Assembly: GCF_016509475.1 (NCBI RefSeq)
Contig: NC_057350.1
Span: forward strand, 62,389,001 to 62,453,000
Direction: 5' to 3'
DNA from: Prionailurus bengalensis
Lineage: Eukaryota > Chordata > Mammalia > Carnivora > Felidae
DNA length: 64,000 nt
Below are positions 47,401 to 59,960 of this stretch, one piece after another. The position numbers were made by a program, and so were the translations under genes. The notes under the pieces are model-generated. The model had not been told where the DNA came from. It saw nothing but the letters and a program-made list of their open reading frames with translations, and searched no databases. How positions within the stretch are numbered: the stretch's first letter is position 1; the number at the start of each line of letters is the position of its first letter.

Positions 47401-49204
47401 GCTGTGAGAACTGAAATTGAAGGCTTACACATAGAATCTGTTAGGAGAGGCTAGTTGTCCCTAGGGCTGGTGTCTGGAAGAAATTAGCAGCTGTACTGTA
47501 AGTAAGATACAGGAAGCCAGAAGTCCTGTCTATTGTACTAGTAGTAAGCTTATTTAGTTGAAGAGATTTCAGGTCAATAATTTAGCTTCTGAAACTCCAG
47601 GACCTCTTGCTACTTAGAAAATAGATTTTGCATGTCAAATGGCTATATGTAATGTTATAAACCAACTGTGGAGAAGGATTATCCAAGAGAAGCAAAAAGG
47701 AAAGACGGTAGAATCCAGCTTATGAGGTAAACAGGACACAAACTGTTGTTGTCTACAGCTCTTGTTTAGTGCTCTAGGATTTCAGTGCCCTGCAACAAAT
47801 ATCTGTTGGCAACTGAGTAAATGAATCAATGAAATGCTCATAGAAGAAAATTGTCAACATTGGGATTTTTTTTTTTGCAGTGGTACTCAGGGTCTGTTTC
47901 ATTACAATAATCTATTCAGCCACTATTTATCTTAGCCATCCTGATCCCCTGAACTAATTCCAAGCCCTGCGTTTTGAAAAGGAAGAGGAATCCATTTAAA
48001 TAATGGGACACTTTCATACCAGGTAGGCTCAGATCAAGTGATGAAGGTAAACACTGGATTTTTCACAGTAGGAACAAGTTCTGCTAGCCAGACCTGATTC
48101 TGTAATTTAATCTTGGGAGTCTTCATCTACTTAATACAACTACATTTAAATAGGACAAATTGTATGAACAGACCAACAGGTACAATGGCTAGTTGTTTTA
48201 ATATAATATAAACATAGCTTATGAAGTGTTGGTAAAAAGGTGATCACAAAGGAAATTGATACTAAATATATTTTCTAATATGTGACTGATATCATTCGCA
48301 AAGTTTGGAGAAATGTTACAAAAGCAGAGTTTACCTATGAGTTTTTTACCTACTCACTCAGTAAACATTCACTTAGCAATTTTTATAAGGTCAGGCATGT
48401 GCCAGGTGCTGCTGGTTAGGACATACAGGATGTTTAAGCTCATTATAAATCTCTGTGTGATTTGTTATTAGGTATATTTTCAGAATCTTAAGGTTCTGCC
48501 TATATTCTTCCATGGTTCACTCAACACTAGGAAAAGCTCACATCTTCATAAAAGCCTTTCTTGAAAATTATCAGTATTTTCTGCTGCTCTAAGTTACACT
48601 ATGGGGACAGTCAAAAAGGAGCAATGTCAGACTAATTGCGCTAATAATAATAGGGCCCAGGCGGCTGGCTTTGATCTTGGGAACCATCTGCAATGCAGAC
48701 CACTTTGATGTTTCACACAATGGAAGCATAAATATTTTCTATGTACTCCATGATTGGACTTTCAGAAATCTAATTAAGATGAAGGTCAATTAAGAGAAAA
48801 TGAAATCTTAACTCTAAAAGTCAGAGAAGAGGTGGAAGATGATGGCACGGCTCTGTGTACATAAAAGAACCTAACTAACCTAATTATAAACTTATATAAA
48901 CACCCAGAGAAATTGCCTTTCATGTGAAAAAAAGGTCCTAAAGCATTTTATAACATTGAGATCATTAATGTGTCTTTGAAACACACCCAGCACTGAAAAA
49001 GAATGGTAATACTGGCATTTCAAAACTCTATTACTAAAAAAAATCGCAGACAGCTACAGGATAAAAGCACTTCAGAGCTCATCAGATGTACCCCTTGCTT
49101 CTTGGAAATGATTTCCATAAGTGTCTATGGCAGAGTCCTAGGTATTGGATTCTTCTAGGTATGGTGTGAAGGAGATTTCACTGTCTGTCTCAGAAGGCTG
49201 CAAG

Positions 49205-49395
49205 GTTAAAATAGGGCATTGGGAAATGGTGCAGCCCAGTGTGGACCAGGTCACCTTAGGCAAGTTTCCTCACCTCTTTATGCCTCAGTTCCCAGAATTT
49301 TAAAGTCAACCTAATGATATTTTTCTCAGGAGTTTACTGTGTGAATTAAATGACAAATATAAACCCATCAGTCCAGTGCTGCACGTGGTAGGTAT
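49205..49395 (+). mobile_element. MIR, plus
   Basis: AGGTCACCTTAGGCAAGTTTCCTCACCTCTTTATGCCTCAG, then GTGTGAATTAAATGACAAATA and GTGGTAGGTATTAAG. Confidence 0.58.
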
Positions 49396-49429
49396 TAAGA
49401 ATTGAAAACTCCTTGTCTTCCTCTTTCTC

Positions 49430-49560
49430 CTGAGAGCATGGGCTTTAGAATCAAATGGGCCAGAGTCTGAATCCCTTTTCTTACACTTGCTTTCACACTG
49501 GAAAGGCAATTTTTACCTCCTGGGGCTTCTGTGTCTCAAACCCTAAAATGGAGTCTATTA
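49430..49560 (+). mobile_element. MIR-like fragment, plus
   Basis: GAGAGCATGGGCTTTAGAATCAAATGGGCCAGAGTCTGAATCCC is the left MIR core, right after another MIR in the same direction. Confidence 0.5.
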
Positions 49561-49774
49561 TGTACACCATGACAGGGACTTAATTTGGATCACTGGTATA
49601 TAGGTAACTGCATGGAGGACTTAAGATAATGGAAAGGAACTTGTCATGGTCTGAAGTATATCTTCAAATGTGGGTCAATGTGATTGTGCATGTGTCTCTG
49701 TATGCCTTTGTGCCTGCATGTGCATGTATGTGTGTTATATGTGGATATGTATATATGGGTGTGTAGGGTATGTA

Positions 49775-49776
<2 letters not shown>

Positions 49777-49810
<34 letters not shown>
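49777..49810 (+). repeat. (TG)17 microsatellite
   Basis: Within a longer TG-rich region (about 49670-49810). Confidence 0.95.
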
Positions 49811-49811
<1 letters not shown>

Positions 49812-50621
49812 ATAGGAGGGAAGAAGTGTTAGGACATCCCTTTGTTCCTGTCACTAGCCACAATTGTGTGATGTGGGAACTTGAATTTGAGTGATGTGAA
49901 AAGTCACTCTTAACTGAACAGGGTAAACGAATTCTCTTTATTCCTTTGCTGGGTGACACACATCATATGGATCCACCCCCACCCCCTGTCTTTTGAACTA
50001 CATCTAAGGATCCTTTCATCTGAGAAGTTCAAAGTATGCCCATTACCTATGCATCTTAGTGAAATCTTCGTTTCTAATGCCCATACTTTGGGACAAATAG
50101 ATAACCAAATTAATTTATCAGGTATCCCTAGTAGCCATCGGGGACACGTGATATCTGACCAGCGACTTGAATTTATTCTCAAGGCCAATTAGCTAAACAG
50201 CAGAGGATAGGTTATTCCCTTCTGACAAACAATGCAATAAGATAGAAATTCCAGTTTAAGCAGATATGAATTGTTTCTTTTTCCAAGGTGGTATGACCTT
50301 GTTCTCCACAAAGACCAGAATAGTGATTGCCAGATATGCTAGTGCTGTCTGATCATGTTTTCTTAATTCTGTAGTCTGAGTAAAAGACAGACTGTATTGT
50401 TAAATGCATTATGGGTTATATTTAGAGTTGGTAGAGTTGATTTATCAAATTCAAAGGCCACGTCCTGCCCTTGGATATGTCCAATGTATAAATGTGTATC
50501 CCTGACCAGAGGCGTGTCTGCTTGAAATGCAATGTTCTTTTGCTAATGGGATCTTTAGAGCTTGCTAGTGGTGGAGGTGGGCCCTGGGCACACTGCACCT
50601 GCTGGCTTTTGCCATACTCAC

Positions 50622-50756
50622 AGTTCACAGTGACCTTGACTTGTTTGACATCTGCTGAAGAGACTTCATTGGCAGCTTTGCACTCATATTTGCCTGACTG
50701 CTCCCTGGTGATGCCGAGGATCTCCAGATATTCTTCTTCTCCTTCAAATTCTCTCC
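50622..50756 (-). CDS. LSAMP: LSAMP exon: second half of Ig domain 2
   Basis: This 135-bp internal exon has an acceptor TTTTTCAG just above 50756 and a donor GTGAGTATGG just below 50622. It starts with two bases that finish a Gly codon, reads 44 whole codons, and ends with one base (T) that makes a Tyr codon with the next exon. The peptide begins REFEGEEEYLEILGITREQ and continues with the Ig F-strand motif KYEC, which supplies the second disulfide Cys of Ig domain 2. It ends in the G strand, VKQVKVTVN. IgLON Ig2 takes part in homo- and heterodimer adhesion at the neuronal surface. The open frame runs on into intron on both sides, but the splice signals and the family alignment fix the borders. 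The matching first half of Ig2 lies outside the window. Confidence 0.96.
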
Positions 50757-51710
50757 CTGAAAAATGGAGATTTGCATGACTGTTTTTTAGGTTTACAATG
50801 TGCAGCAGAACACCTATTTTTTTTTCCAGAAGCAGAAAATACACATGGATTTTTAATACTTTGACAATGTATTTGTCGGAGGTAACGTTCCACAGAAGCG
50901 GACCCCACCAAAGACAAAGAGTCACATGAAAGTGATTCTGGAGGAAGTGTTCTCAGGAAAAACCAGTAGGGAAGTAGGAAAATGGGACCTCGATGAGAAA
51001 GAAGCCACAAGAGGGTAGAGGTCACATCCCATACAGGACAACTTGGCTTAATCCCTCAGGGAGCTCTGGGGAGAGCACATACCCCACTTAAAGTTGTCCT
51101 GACCAAAAGTCAGGAAGCTGAAGTGTTAATGCATCTACACCCATGAGGGGGACAGACATCCACCCATCAGTCATTGGTTAAGAGCTCAGAACAAAGTGGG
51201 AGTTGGGGGCAGGTGCACATGGTTGTAAGGGCTCAGAGGCACTACTGTTGAAGCACTGATATCATCAATTACACCATGCAGCAAAGCACTCTTCCCACCA
51301 GTTGTTATTAGGACAAGTGGCTTCCTTTTGAGAAACTGTCACTCTTCTCCCTTAGATTATGAGGAATTCTGTTCACAAAGGTCATGTTCAAAACCCTGTC
51401 TTGCAGTTATGGTTTCCTTGCTCAGTATCAAACTACATCATTACTGAGGCTTTCAGGCTATGGACCAGATCCATAAGAATACACTGCTGATGCTGTGCTT
51501 TGTGACAGACTGTGTCACATGGGCGTGAGTGGTAAGGAGCTCAATATCGTTGGCTTAATCAGTTAGGATTAGGGGTCTGGAGGCCTTTTTGGACAGTCCC
51601 ACAAAGTTGGATGTGTCCATTTAGTAATGAAATTTCAAGATAGGCAGCCTTCTTTAACACCCCTTATGTGGAGCATAATTGATTAAATGAGTTTCTTCCT
51701 GGAGAGGGAT

Positions 51711-51783
51711 GGGGTGGGGAGAAGAAGAAGGGGAGGGGAGGAAAGGGAAAGGGAAGAAAAGAAGGTGAAGAAGAAAGGGGATT
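51711..51783 (+). repeat. Purine (GA/GGGA) tract
   Basis: About 73 bases of nearly pure A and G on the plus strand. Prone to triplex formation. Intron sequence. Confidence 0.85.
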
Positions 51784-54539
51784 GAGCAGGGAAAAAGGTT
51801 GGCCAAAAAAGCCAATGGACTTTAATTCTGGCTAAATTGAACCCTCCTCACCCTAGATTACAAATCCCACTGCTGTCAGGTTAAGATGGAACAGCCTGGG
51901 AGCCTGCTAAAGGACACCGTCCTGCGCCTGTGAAGAAATCTTGCTCCCGGTCATCCTACACTAAATGGTACCAATTAATAGCTTTGCACAAATGCCACAA
52001 GCTGTTTTCCTTTTCTGGAAATTCCCCAATGGCCAAATCAACATAACAGACAACTAGCACAGAGACAAATTCACTGTCTAAATATGTCAGCCAAACCTGT
52101 TAACTAGACTCCCAATAGAACATAGGGCTTCTTTGATAACATCCTATAACACAACTGTCAGCCAAGCTTCGAGTCTTTTGTCAATTGTCACTATCACTAG
52201 TACTGAGGAAACTATGCAATCTCAACAATAAAGGACAGTAGTTATATAGAAATATATGGTTCTGGTCCTGCACATTATCTAGCACATGCTTCTACTGAAA
52301 ATGTTTTAGAATTAGTCTATTAAGTAAATAACTGCGTATTATCTGTAAAAGATTTTTTTCCTCTGTGTTTTCACCTTTCTTCTTCTCCACATTTAGGCAA
52401 GCAGTCAGATGTGACTTCACATGCCACAGAAGTAGAATATGGTAGGAAAGAAAACAGAAACCTTAGGAAGGGTAATAGTCCACTCTATTGGATGAGCCAG
52501 TAAGAATTTGGACTTGGAGGAAAAAAAATTCATTCCTACATACTTGCAACTATGGACTTGAGAGTCATGCCAGCTAATTGATGCTAAAATCTTGTAGCCA
52601 AATACAAATACCCTGAAGATAAATGGTAATGTTGACAACTGCAGGCCAAAATAGGTGTAAACTCGTTAAAAAATCTGGAGTGCAGAAGTGGGATTGACAG
52701 TAAGACAACATTACTGATTTTGAGAATCATGGTGGATCGTAATGAAAGGAGGGTTCAAAACGATATCGGAATGGTGTAGGATTTCTCCCATGCCCTGCCC
52801 CCACACCCATCAACCTCATTCCTGAGTAGGTACTGAGCTGTCAGTGAAAGAGAGAACAAGTGCAGTCTTCTTAGAGATGGCTAACAACACTGAAGTCTTT
52901 TTTGATTCCCATGAAATACCTAGAAATGGTGGGTAGTGAACCCTTACCTTGCAGTTTGAATTTCTGAAAGATATAAACCTGTTTCAGGAGAGGGAAAGAT
53001 GACTTTTAGCAGTACAAATGAAGGCCCTACAGGTTTGGGAAGGTGGCACCTGTGAGAGTAAACATTAAGATGAACCAGAGAAAATAAAGTGGTGTTTATT
53101 GGGTTTTGGACCTGGGATTCTTACATGCCAATGTAGGTATTAATAATCCAGTTTTTCCAGGTAAGTGGATAATAAAACAGATCCTCACCAGATGAATTTT
53201 CAATCCCACATCTCCAGGAAGACTTACCCCAATACCACCTGAAGATGAAAGGGAGTTTCTCTTATGGGCCCCAACCATAAGGCAGGATGATCATTTGCTT
53301 CTCCCGTGATAGCTCTGCTCCACTCTGCTGACTGCCTCATTCCCCAGCACACACATACACAGCTGCTTCACTAGAGTGGGGAGTCTCAGTGTGCAAACCA
53401 AATACAGGCAAGAGAAACTGGCTGTTCTTCCTTCATCTAACAAGCTTGATAAGAATTTAAAATATTAAACAACACCTCTGGAACCTACTTGTCATTCTTC
53501 CTTGACCCCTTGGATCCTTCAGCTGAAACTTTTATATTGCCTACCACCTCTTGTTCGTCTATTTTTCTTACACCCACAGGAGACTTTGCCCACAACACAT
53601 TATCTGTCCTATTTCACTTGAACACTTCTTATTAATCCATAGTGATCTGAGAGGAAATGGGAGCTTTTCTGTTGCACAGAATTTGGCTCAGATTAGTTGG
53701 TGGAGTTAGCTGAGCTGAATTAAGAAACACAAGCAGAAACTAAAGTCAGAGTCAATAAATCATATAGCTTAAGAGAATTCAGTATCGAAAGGTAGCTCAG
53801 TATGTCTATAGGAGAAGCTAGTATATCAATCCACTCCTTTTAATGATCCTCACAGAGTACTCTTTTACTGGGGAAGAAAAGGTATGCTGAATCTTCTGCT
53901 GTTGAAAAGCCGGATGGGGCATCTCTGGCCATGTCCTAAGGATGTATTTGCTGTGTGGAGTTATTGCTTCAAAAGAAGGTATGGCAATACTAACAGAGCT
54001 CCCAGGTGGAAACAGTCACCATGACCAACTGCAGTTTTTTGTTCAAAGCATGGAGTACATGTTGTTAATCTCGAGTCAGAATTCTAAAATGCCCTTGGAT
54101 TCTCTTGCTCCTCTCCCTTTGCCCTTGTGTGTCTGTCCCCCTCAGGCCACCTTTCCCCTCCATGTTTTCAGTTCACTCTGACTAGCTGCTCTCAACCCAA
54201 GGGTGCTGTCCCCATTTCCCCTTTAGTCTCTCAACCTTAAGAAGGCTCTGGGAATGGAGTGTGACACTTAACCTGTTGTTGAGTTCTCTGCTGGAATAAA
54301 GCCCTCTGGCTACAACGTGGGCCTTCCTCTTGTTCCTATCTATTACTTTCTGCCCTTGTATAAATGTTTACTTGAAATGCAAATTTCAATATTCTGGTAT
54401 TTTAAACATCTCAACCTATTTCCACAAGCTTGCTCACGTCGCCGAGTGTTATATTTATTCTGGGATCTGGTGTTTAGTTTAAATCTCCCTTTGCTTAATG
54501 TGCTTTTGTGTCTCCTGGCAATATTCAGCTACCAGGCTA

Positions 54540-54670
54540 AATAACTTCTCGTCCTCCTCAGTGTATGCACCTTTCAAACTCTTGCACATAATTAGCATAT
54601 CCCCTCTTAGTCACTGTTTACTCAAATTGTACATATTAGTTCTTTTAATATTTCTTCATAAGTCAGAAAG
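54540..54670 (-). mobile_element. CR1/L3-like LINE remnant, minus
   Basis: Phrases such as CATATCCCCTCTTAGTCACTG and TTCTTTTAATATTTCTTCATAAGTCA resemble the reverse complement of the end of CR1-family ORF2, where the sense reads roughly tyr-glu-glu-arg-leu-lys-glu-leu. Very old; the family call is from memory. Confidence 0.5.
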
Positions 54671-54767
54671 AAGGGCCTAGAGCTAATGGCAAGAGGAAAG
54701 TGTTCTCTTCTGTGCTCCCTAAAGCAGAGGCAAATCAGCCAGGAATAATGCCAATTAAAGTATGCCA

Positions 54768-54782
54768 GGTGCCACCTTCTGA
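54768..54782 (-). promoter_or_regulatory. CTCF-like motif (weak)
   Basis: TCAGAAGGTGGCACC matches the CTCF core pattern at 13 of 15 positions. It lies about 100 bp from the CR1/L3-like remnant. Chance is possible. Confidence 0.25.
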
Positions 54783-54920
54783 GTATAGCAGCTTTAGAGT
54801 TCTGTGCTTTGGTGAATCATGGGGACTTCAGTGTTGACTGAACAAGTCATTTAGATTTCCAAGGTCAATCAGGCCTTTGTAAGCAAGCAGCCATTTAAAA
54901 TTAAATATATTTCCATGGCA

Positions 54921-54985
54921 CTGCTCTCTCTCCCTTTCTCTCCTTCCTCTCTCTCTCCCATTCCTCTCCTTCTCCTTCCCACATA
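54921..54985 (+). repeat. CT-rich simple repeat
   Basis: Irregular (CTCTCC)n stretch in the intron. Confidence 0.8.
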
Positions 54986-55722
54986 CACAGACACATATAG
55001 ACAAACAACTGTTTATTTACATATAACCATTCACTTGAACTTTTAGGAAACAGCATACAAATTCACTAACACCCAAATATTTGCTTACTAAACAGAGCAG
55101 GCCTATTCTTGAAAAATCTGCAGAGATGACAAGTGCCCTATTTGAAATTAAAAAAAAAGAAAGACTACTATCCTAATAATCATTATGATATTTTTCTTTT
55201 CCTTTATTAGAGATACAGGAAATAAAATTTAGAAAACTTGTTAAAATTTGAGCATTTTAGGACTTTAAAAATGTAGAATTCCAAGGGCTTATACATGTTA
55301 GGAAATGGACAAATCATTTTTTCCCCACTATTCTGAGAAGAATCTTAGTATAACATCCCTGTAGATCATTCTTTCACAGAAGGGAAGATGGGTTTGAAAT
55401 GGGGTTGACATCTTCTTTGGCTCTTCTAAATTTGAATATTTACAAGTTGCTGTAAACACATTACCTTTAACATAAACACACATACAGATGAAGGAAAAGC
55501 AAAGAAGTGGAACGTGTCTTGCAAGGCATGTGTGTGTTTGTGTGGGCCTGTGGCTGGAAAGAAGAGTGAACAGGATGAGCGAAAGCAAGCTATGAACTTC
55601 CACCTCTAAAAATAAAAGAAAAAAAGGATTGCAAATCAATGATGCCATTTGAAGTTTCCTGTGCTAACTTCAAATGCTGTAACAAGTTTCTGTTCTTACA
55701 GTACGTTTCATGTTTTCTTTTC

Positions 55723-55782
55723 TTTTTTTTTTTTTTTTTCCCTAAGGACATACTTACCTGTTCCTGTGTTTGCTTCCTTCCC

Positions 55783-55819
<37 letters not shown>
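55723..55819 (+). repeat. Two poly(T) runs (17 and 34 bases)
   Basis: T runs at 55723-55739 and 55786-55819 separated by 46 bases of mixed sequence. They could be tails of minus-strand retro-insertions, but no insert body is recognised beside them. Confidence 0.85.
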
Positions 55820-55821
<2 letters not shown>

Positions 55822-56809
55822 ACATCACGTTCTACACAAACATGCTAAAAAAATGGGAGCGAGAAACCCTGGAAATATGCCTATGATGGGGTTCTGTTTA
55901 TATTTCCAGCCATGTCTCTCTCTAGGTCCTTTGAAGTTTGGTTGCTCAGCCTCACATCCCACCTGAGAGATCCTTTAGTATTTGACAGTGTTTCTGTCCA
56001 AAGGGTGAAACCACTTATCCAACCTCTTACCGCCCACCCATCATGAGAGGGTTGAAGGGAGTGGTAAATGATCTGTGTCTGAAAGAAGACAGGGGTGGGG
56101 GCAGACACAGTCCTCAGAAGCAGCAATCATAGGAGAATAAAGAGACACAGGGAGGAACACTACATTGAAGAGACACAATGGTGATAAAATAGGCATGATT
56201 TTAAAGAAGAGTTTGAGGATTGGAAATGAAAGAAGAAAGAGTTCTCTAGAGAATGAGGCATTTAACTATTGAGATATTGAGCTATAAGGAAAGGAAGGGG
56301 TTGGTTACTCTGCTGGAGAAATGTTCCCCATTTGAATAGGAAGACACAACAGGGTGTGGATTATGCAAATTGGCCCCATGCCTTCTGCAGCCCTAAAGGG
56401 TGTAGTTAGTACCCAGAAACCAGAGGCATGCACAATGCCAGGAAAGATTCACAACTGGCTTTGGCTCTATGAATGAGCATAAGCCAAATGAAGAAGAACG
56501 CCCTGGCATCATTTTTCTTGGCATCCAGAGAGATCCAATTCATTATCGTTTGTATTTTTGCTTTCACATACAAAAAATCAGCTAGCTGACAGTTTGAGCT
56601 CAGCATCCAGCCGGAAGCTGCCATCTACACATCCTTTTTATTCCTGGGGCATGACATTCTGTTATTGTACTCATACTTAACCATTACTTACCTCCTATTT
56701 GGTGTCAGTTTTTAGAAACGGTCCTGCCTTTCTAAATGCTAGGCTTGGAATCAGGATTCCCTACATTCTGTTTTTTCAAGGGAAATTGTATTGATAATAG
56801 CTAATCTTC

Positions 56810-56890
56810 CATTGTAGGGACCACATCTGGTTTTGCTCATCATTGTACCCCTCCCTATCGTGCAGCATGATGCTGGATGCTGGAGTGCTT
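56810..56890 (+). mobile_element. L2-like fragment, plus
   Basis: TAGGGACCACATCTGG.. CATTGTACCCC.. resembles the L2 end region just before its tail. Short and diverged. Confidence 0.35.
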
Positions 56891-56924
56891 CAGAAATATT
56901 GCAGAGTGACTGTTGAAGAAGATG

Positions 56925-57125
56925 CTATTTAATAAACACATACTAGGCACTGTGCTAGGTGACTCAGATATTATCTCATTTAATTCACAATACTGTGTTA
57001 GAGTGCTTACAGATGGAAATCCAGGTTTAGAGAAGACCCTAGAGGAAATTGCCCAGGTACATAATGTGATTAAGGAGAGCGGAGGTTCGAACCGGTCTGT
57101 GGGCTTCTGGAGCCCATGTTTCTGA
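56925..57125 (-). mobile_element. MIR, minus
   Basis: AATAAACACATACTAGGCACTGTGCTAGGTGACTCAG, ATCTCATTTAATTCACAATACTG and GGAGGTTCGAACCGGTCTG follow reverse MIR well. Confidence 0.7.
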
Positions 57126-57802
57126 CTAGGCATATCTACTTTTGTCGGTAGGCTGCCACGAGATGCTATAGTTAGCTGGACTCTTAGCTCTCAGAAGCCA
57201 CTCTATTTCTGTCTACTGAGTATCAAATGGGAGTTTGAGAATGAGAAACTCAGGGAGTTTCCAAAGCAATGCAACTCAGTTACAGATAAAGAAAGTAAAA
57301 GATAGCCTTCAGTTTTTATAAGGGCTGTCCACTTAACTTCTTAATGAAAGAATCAAATGAAGCAATATATGAGAAAACAAGTTGGGAATTTAGAAGTTTA
57401 GCACCACCTACTTATTTATAGAGGTCCCACCAAAGCCACTGGTGCACACAAATGCCAGCAGCTAGCAAAGGAGCTACAGTGTAGAATGGACATCTGGTAT
57501 TAGGAAAGACTTACTGGGAGAAGTGAGTTTGTAGGAAGCTGAAAAACACAAGCGCAGAAAACCAGGGCTGGCAAATTGTGAAAGGGCGTGGCAATCTGGT
57601 TAGCCTGCTTGAAATAGAGTTTTCCATGCAAGAGAAATGAGCATCATGCTGTGATAGCAGGACATATGCTAGGTTGTGAGGGGTGGTGTGCAGACTCTGG
57701 AATTACTGTTTGGTACCCCTGCATCTCAATGAAGGCTCAATGGAGCCTTCTGGCACCCTCAAGGCACTGATTAAAATGCCATTTTTTATCATTTGTTTTT
57801 TC

Positions 57803-57896
57803 CTTCCTTCTCTCTCTTCCCTTCCTCCCTCTCTTCCTTCCTCCCTTCCTTCCTTCCTTCCTCCCTCCCTTCCTTCCTTCCTTCCCTACCCCCTGC
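57803..57896 (+). repeat. (TTCC)n microsatellite
   Basis: Irregular TTCC/CTCC tetranucleotide array. It explains a 139-codon open frame that is not a gene. Confidence 0.93.
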
Positions 57897-59459
57897 TCCT
57901 TCTTTCTTTCATTTCTGGAGAAAACATGGCATATAAGCATGGAATCCCATGGAAATTCTATTTATTTAAAGTCCTTTTTATACTTTTTATATCAATACCA
58001 CTTACACTTACTATCAGTTCCTTGGTGCTGAATCCTAAAATGTTTTGTGATAAGCTGCCCTGTGAATTGCTATTGACAGTGAAGATGGTTCTTCAGGGAT
58101 GACAAATAGTCATCATCAATCTTGACTAATAGGCAGTGGCTTCCTGGAGCATGATGTTGAGAAAGATATTGAGGCAGCGTCTGGGCTCAGTGGGAAAGAG
58201 TGACGTCTGTGAGGGCAGAAGAAAGGAATGTGTGACACTTACTTGGACCTTTGCTTGCCCCAGGGTCTCTTGTAGTCCATTTGAGTTTTCTTAAGTACGA
58301 ACAATATTCTAATGCAGTGTGTATGTTGAAAGCTAATGACTTCCTGGGTTTGAATGCAATTGGCACCACTTGGGAAATTAGGAAGGAGTGCTTAACCTGG
58401 AGTGAAGGTAATGAGTTACATTCTTCATGTGGTTGGTATCAGGTTTTCTTGGAACATCCTGGAGAGTACGTTCCTTAGGCACCCAGAAATATGGAGTTGC
58501 TAAGAGCCTGGGGCTACATGTGGATTAAATGTGTAATATATACATTGGTGGTAATTCAAACGCTGTAGTAGAGGCTGCAGAAAGTTAGTATGATACAGCA
58601 TGATGTCATAAAGCAAGGACTCACTGTCTTCATTTTTATTTTTCTAAGGGTGCAAGAAAGAATAGGCAAGGAGGTAAAACCAGAAAAAAAAGACCTCAGA
58701 AGAGTCCTTTGGAATAAAAAAAAAAAAATTCCGCAGGCATCTGTTTTCTGGATGATTCCATAAGAAGTGGATGAGGAAGACCTTAGAATTGGTAGCCAGA
58801 GGCAGCAATGCCCAAGATCTCTCAGCATTGTCGTCAGAACTGTGGGTGTTACAGGACCTGTCATTAGCGATTCTGCCATGGCTGAGGATTAAATATCAGA
58901 AGAGATGAGAACAGCGGTTGCTGTTTTCAAAAGTCACATAAATCAATTGGCATTTTGTAAGTGAATGTGTTAAACGCAGCAGGGCAACTGCACTGTGGAA
59001 GGATTGCTAGGCAGAGTTTGCGGCTGCCACAGAAGCCTTAGAAAGGTAATTAAAACAAAGCAGGCGATAACCCCATCTGGCCCTCTGCCCTTTCATTACA
59101 GGCCTCCATGTTGCAGTGACCTCATTTGGGCTCACCCCCAAATCCTAGCCTCCCTTCTTCAGCTAGCCTCACTGCTGAATGAGCTGGTCGATCCAATTTA
59201 GAGAACTCTTCTTGCTTAAAGTCAATAAATAAGTAATGAAGAGAAAAGTGGAGTGAGAAGTGGGGGTGGGTCAGAAAAGGAAATGGTATAAGCGTGAACT
59301 AAATGGATGTTCTTAGAATATTCCCATTTAACATAAGGCGGGAGGCTCAGGGCTCCACACAAATAATCATAAGGAGTCTGGCAATTTGCTTTTTGTTTTT
59401 AGACCAAAACGTATGAACCAGGAATTACCCCCATCAACACTCCATTTGGGTTGAAGCCC

Positions 59460-59960
59460 TGTGTGTACTAGCACCCGCCCACCCCCGGCCCCCCAATCCT
59501 GGCCCGGGCTTTTGGCCTTTCAGGGAAGCAGATGGATCTCTGTGCGAATGGGGGGCCCAGCTGCAGTGTTGGGAGCACACACACTTAGAGGCGGCGTGGG
59601 TGAGCCTGGGGGCCAGCCGGTGCCTGCTCTGGAAAGCGTTGGCTCTCCAGGGCTGGGCCCACGTGCTCCTGGAAGGCTCCGAGGCTAGTGGGCCAAAGCT
59701 TAATAGGAAAACAGCAGCGATTTGTCTCCACTGCTATTTATGTTTCAAGCTCGTGACAGGCTGTCAGTGCAAGTGAGGGTCGCTAAATTTACTGCCTTTC
59801 AGATTACTGCCACAGTCTCCGACTTGACAAGTCACTTCATTTAAAAAGCACGGCGTGAGGATGTTTCCTCTACTTCTTTTTAAATAAAAACAAAGGCACA
59901 GAGAAAGGCCACCACGGAGGTTTAAACAGATGAAATGAGGAAAGTCCACCAGACTGTCTT
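59460..59960. promoter_or_regulatory. Possible conserved non-coding element (GC-richer core)
   Basis: Repeat-free block with a GC-rich first half (about eleven CpGs in 240 bases) and an AT-rich second half. It contains homeodomain-like (TTAATAGG, CTAAATTTA, ATTTAAAAAG) and TALE-like (TGACAGG / CTGTCA, an inverted pair at 59754-59767) motifs. Enhancer function is inference; no alignment was available. Confidence 0.3.

Larger units (their letters stand above)
40227..50621 (-). other. LSAMP: LSAMP intron between Ig2 and Ig3 exons
   Basis: A 10395-bp phase-1 intron. It holds the main SINE cluster of the window (six CAN-SINEs at 42213-46111, one nested in another), many MIR remnants, (AAAT)n runs and a (TG)n tract at 49777-49810. 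The part from about 47.5 to 49.1 kb is free of recognisable repeats, and the stretch 48640-48790 looks like a possible conserved non-coding element. Confidence 0.85.

Noticed and set aside
13045..54782. Reading all CTCF-like matches as real boundaries
   Set aside because: Only the 18655-18732 pair is close to the full pattern; the single 13/15 matches at 13045, 40060 and 54768 can occur by chance.
55723..55819. Processed pseudogene ending in the poly(T) runs
   Set aside because: No cDNA-like body or target-site duplication could be recognised next to either run.
57683..58102. 139-codon open frame rich in Ser/Leu/Pro
   Set aside because: It is the translation of the (TTCC)n repeat at 57803-57896.
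59461..59700. Possible CpG island
   Set aside because: Roughly eleven CpGs in 240 bases gives an observed/expected ratio near 0.45 by my count, below the usual limit, and it is too short.
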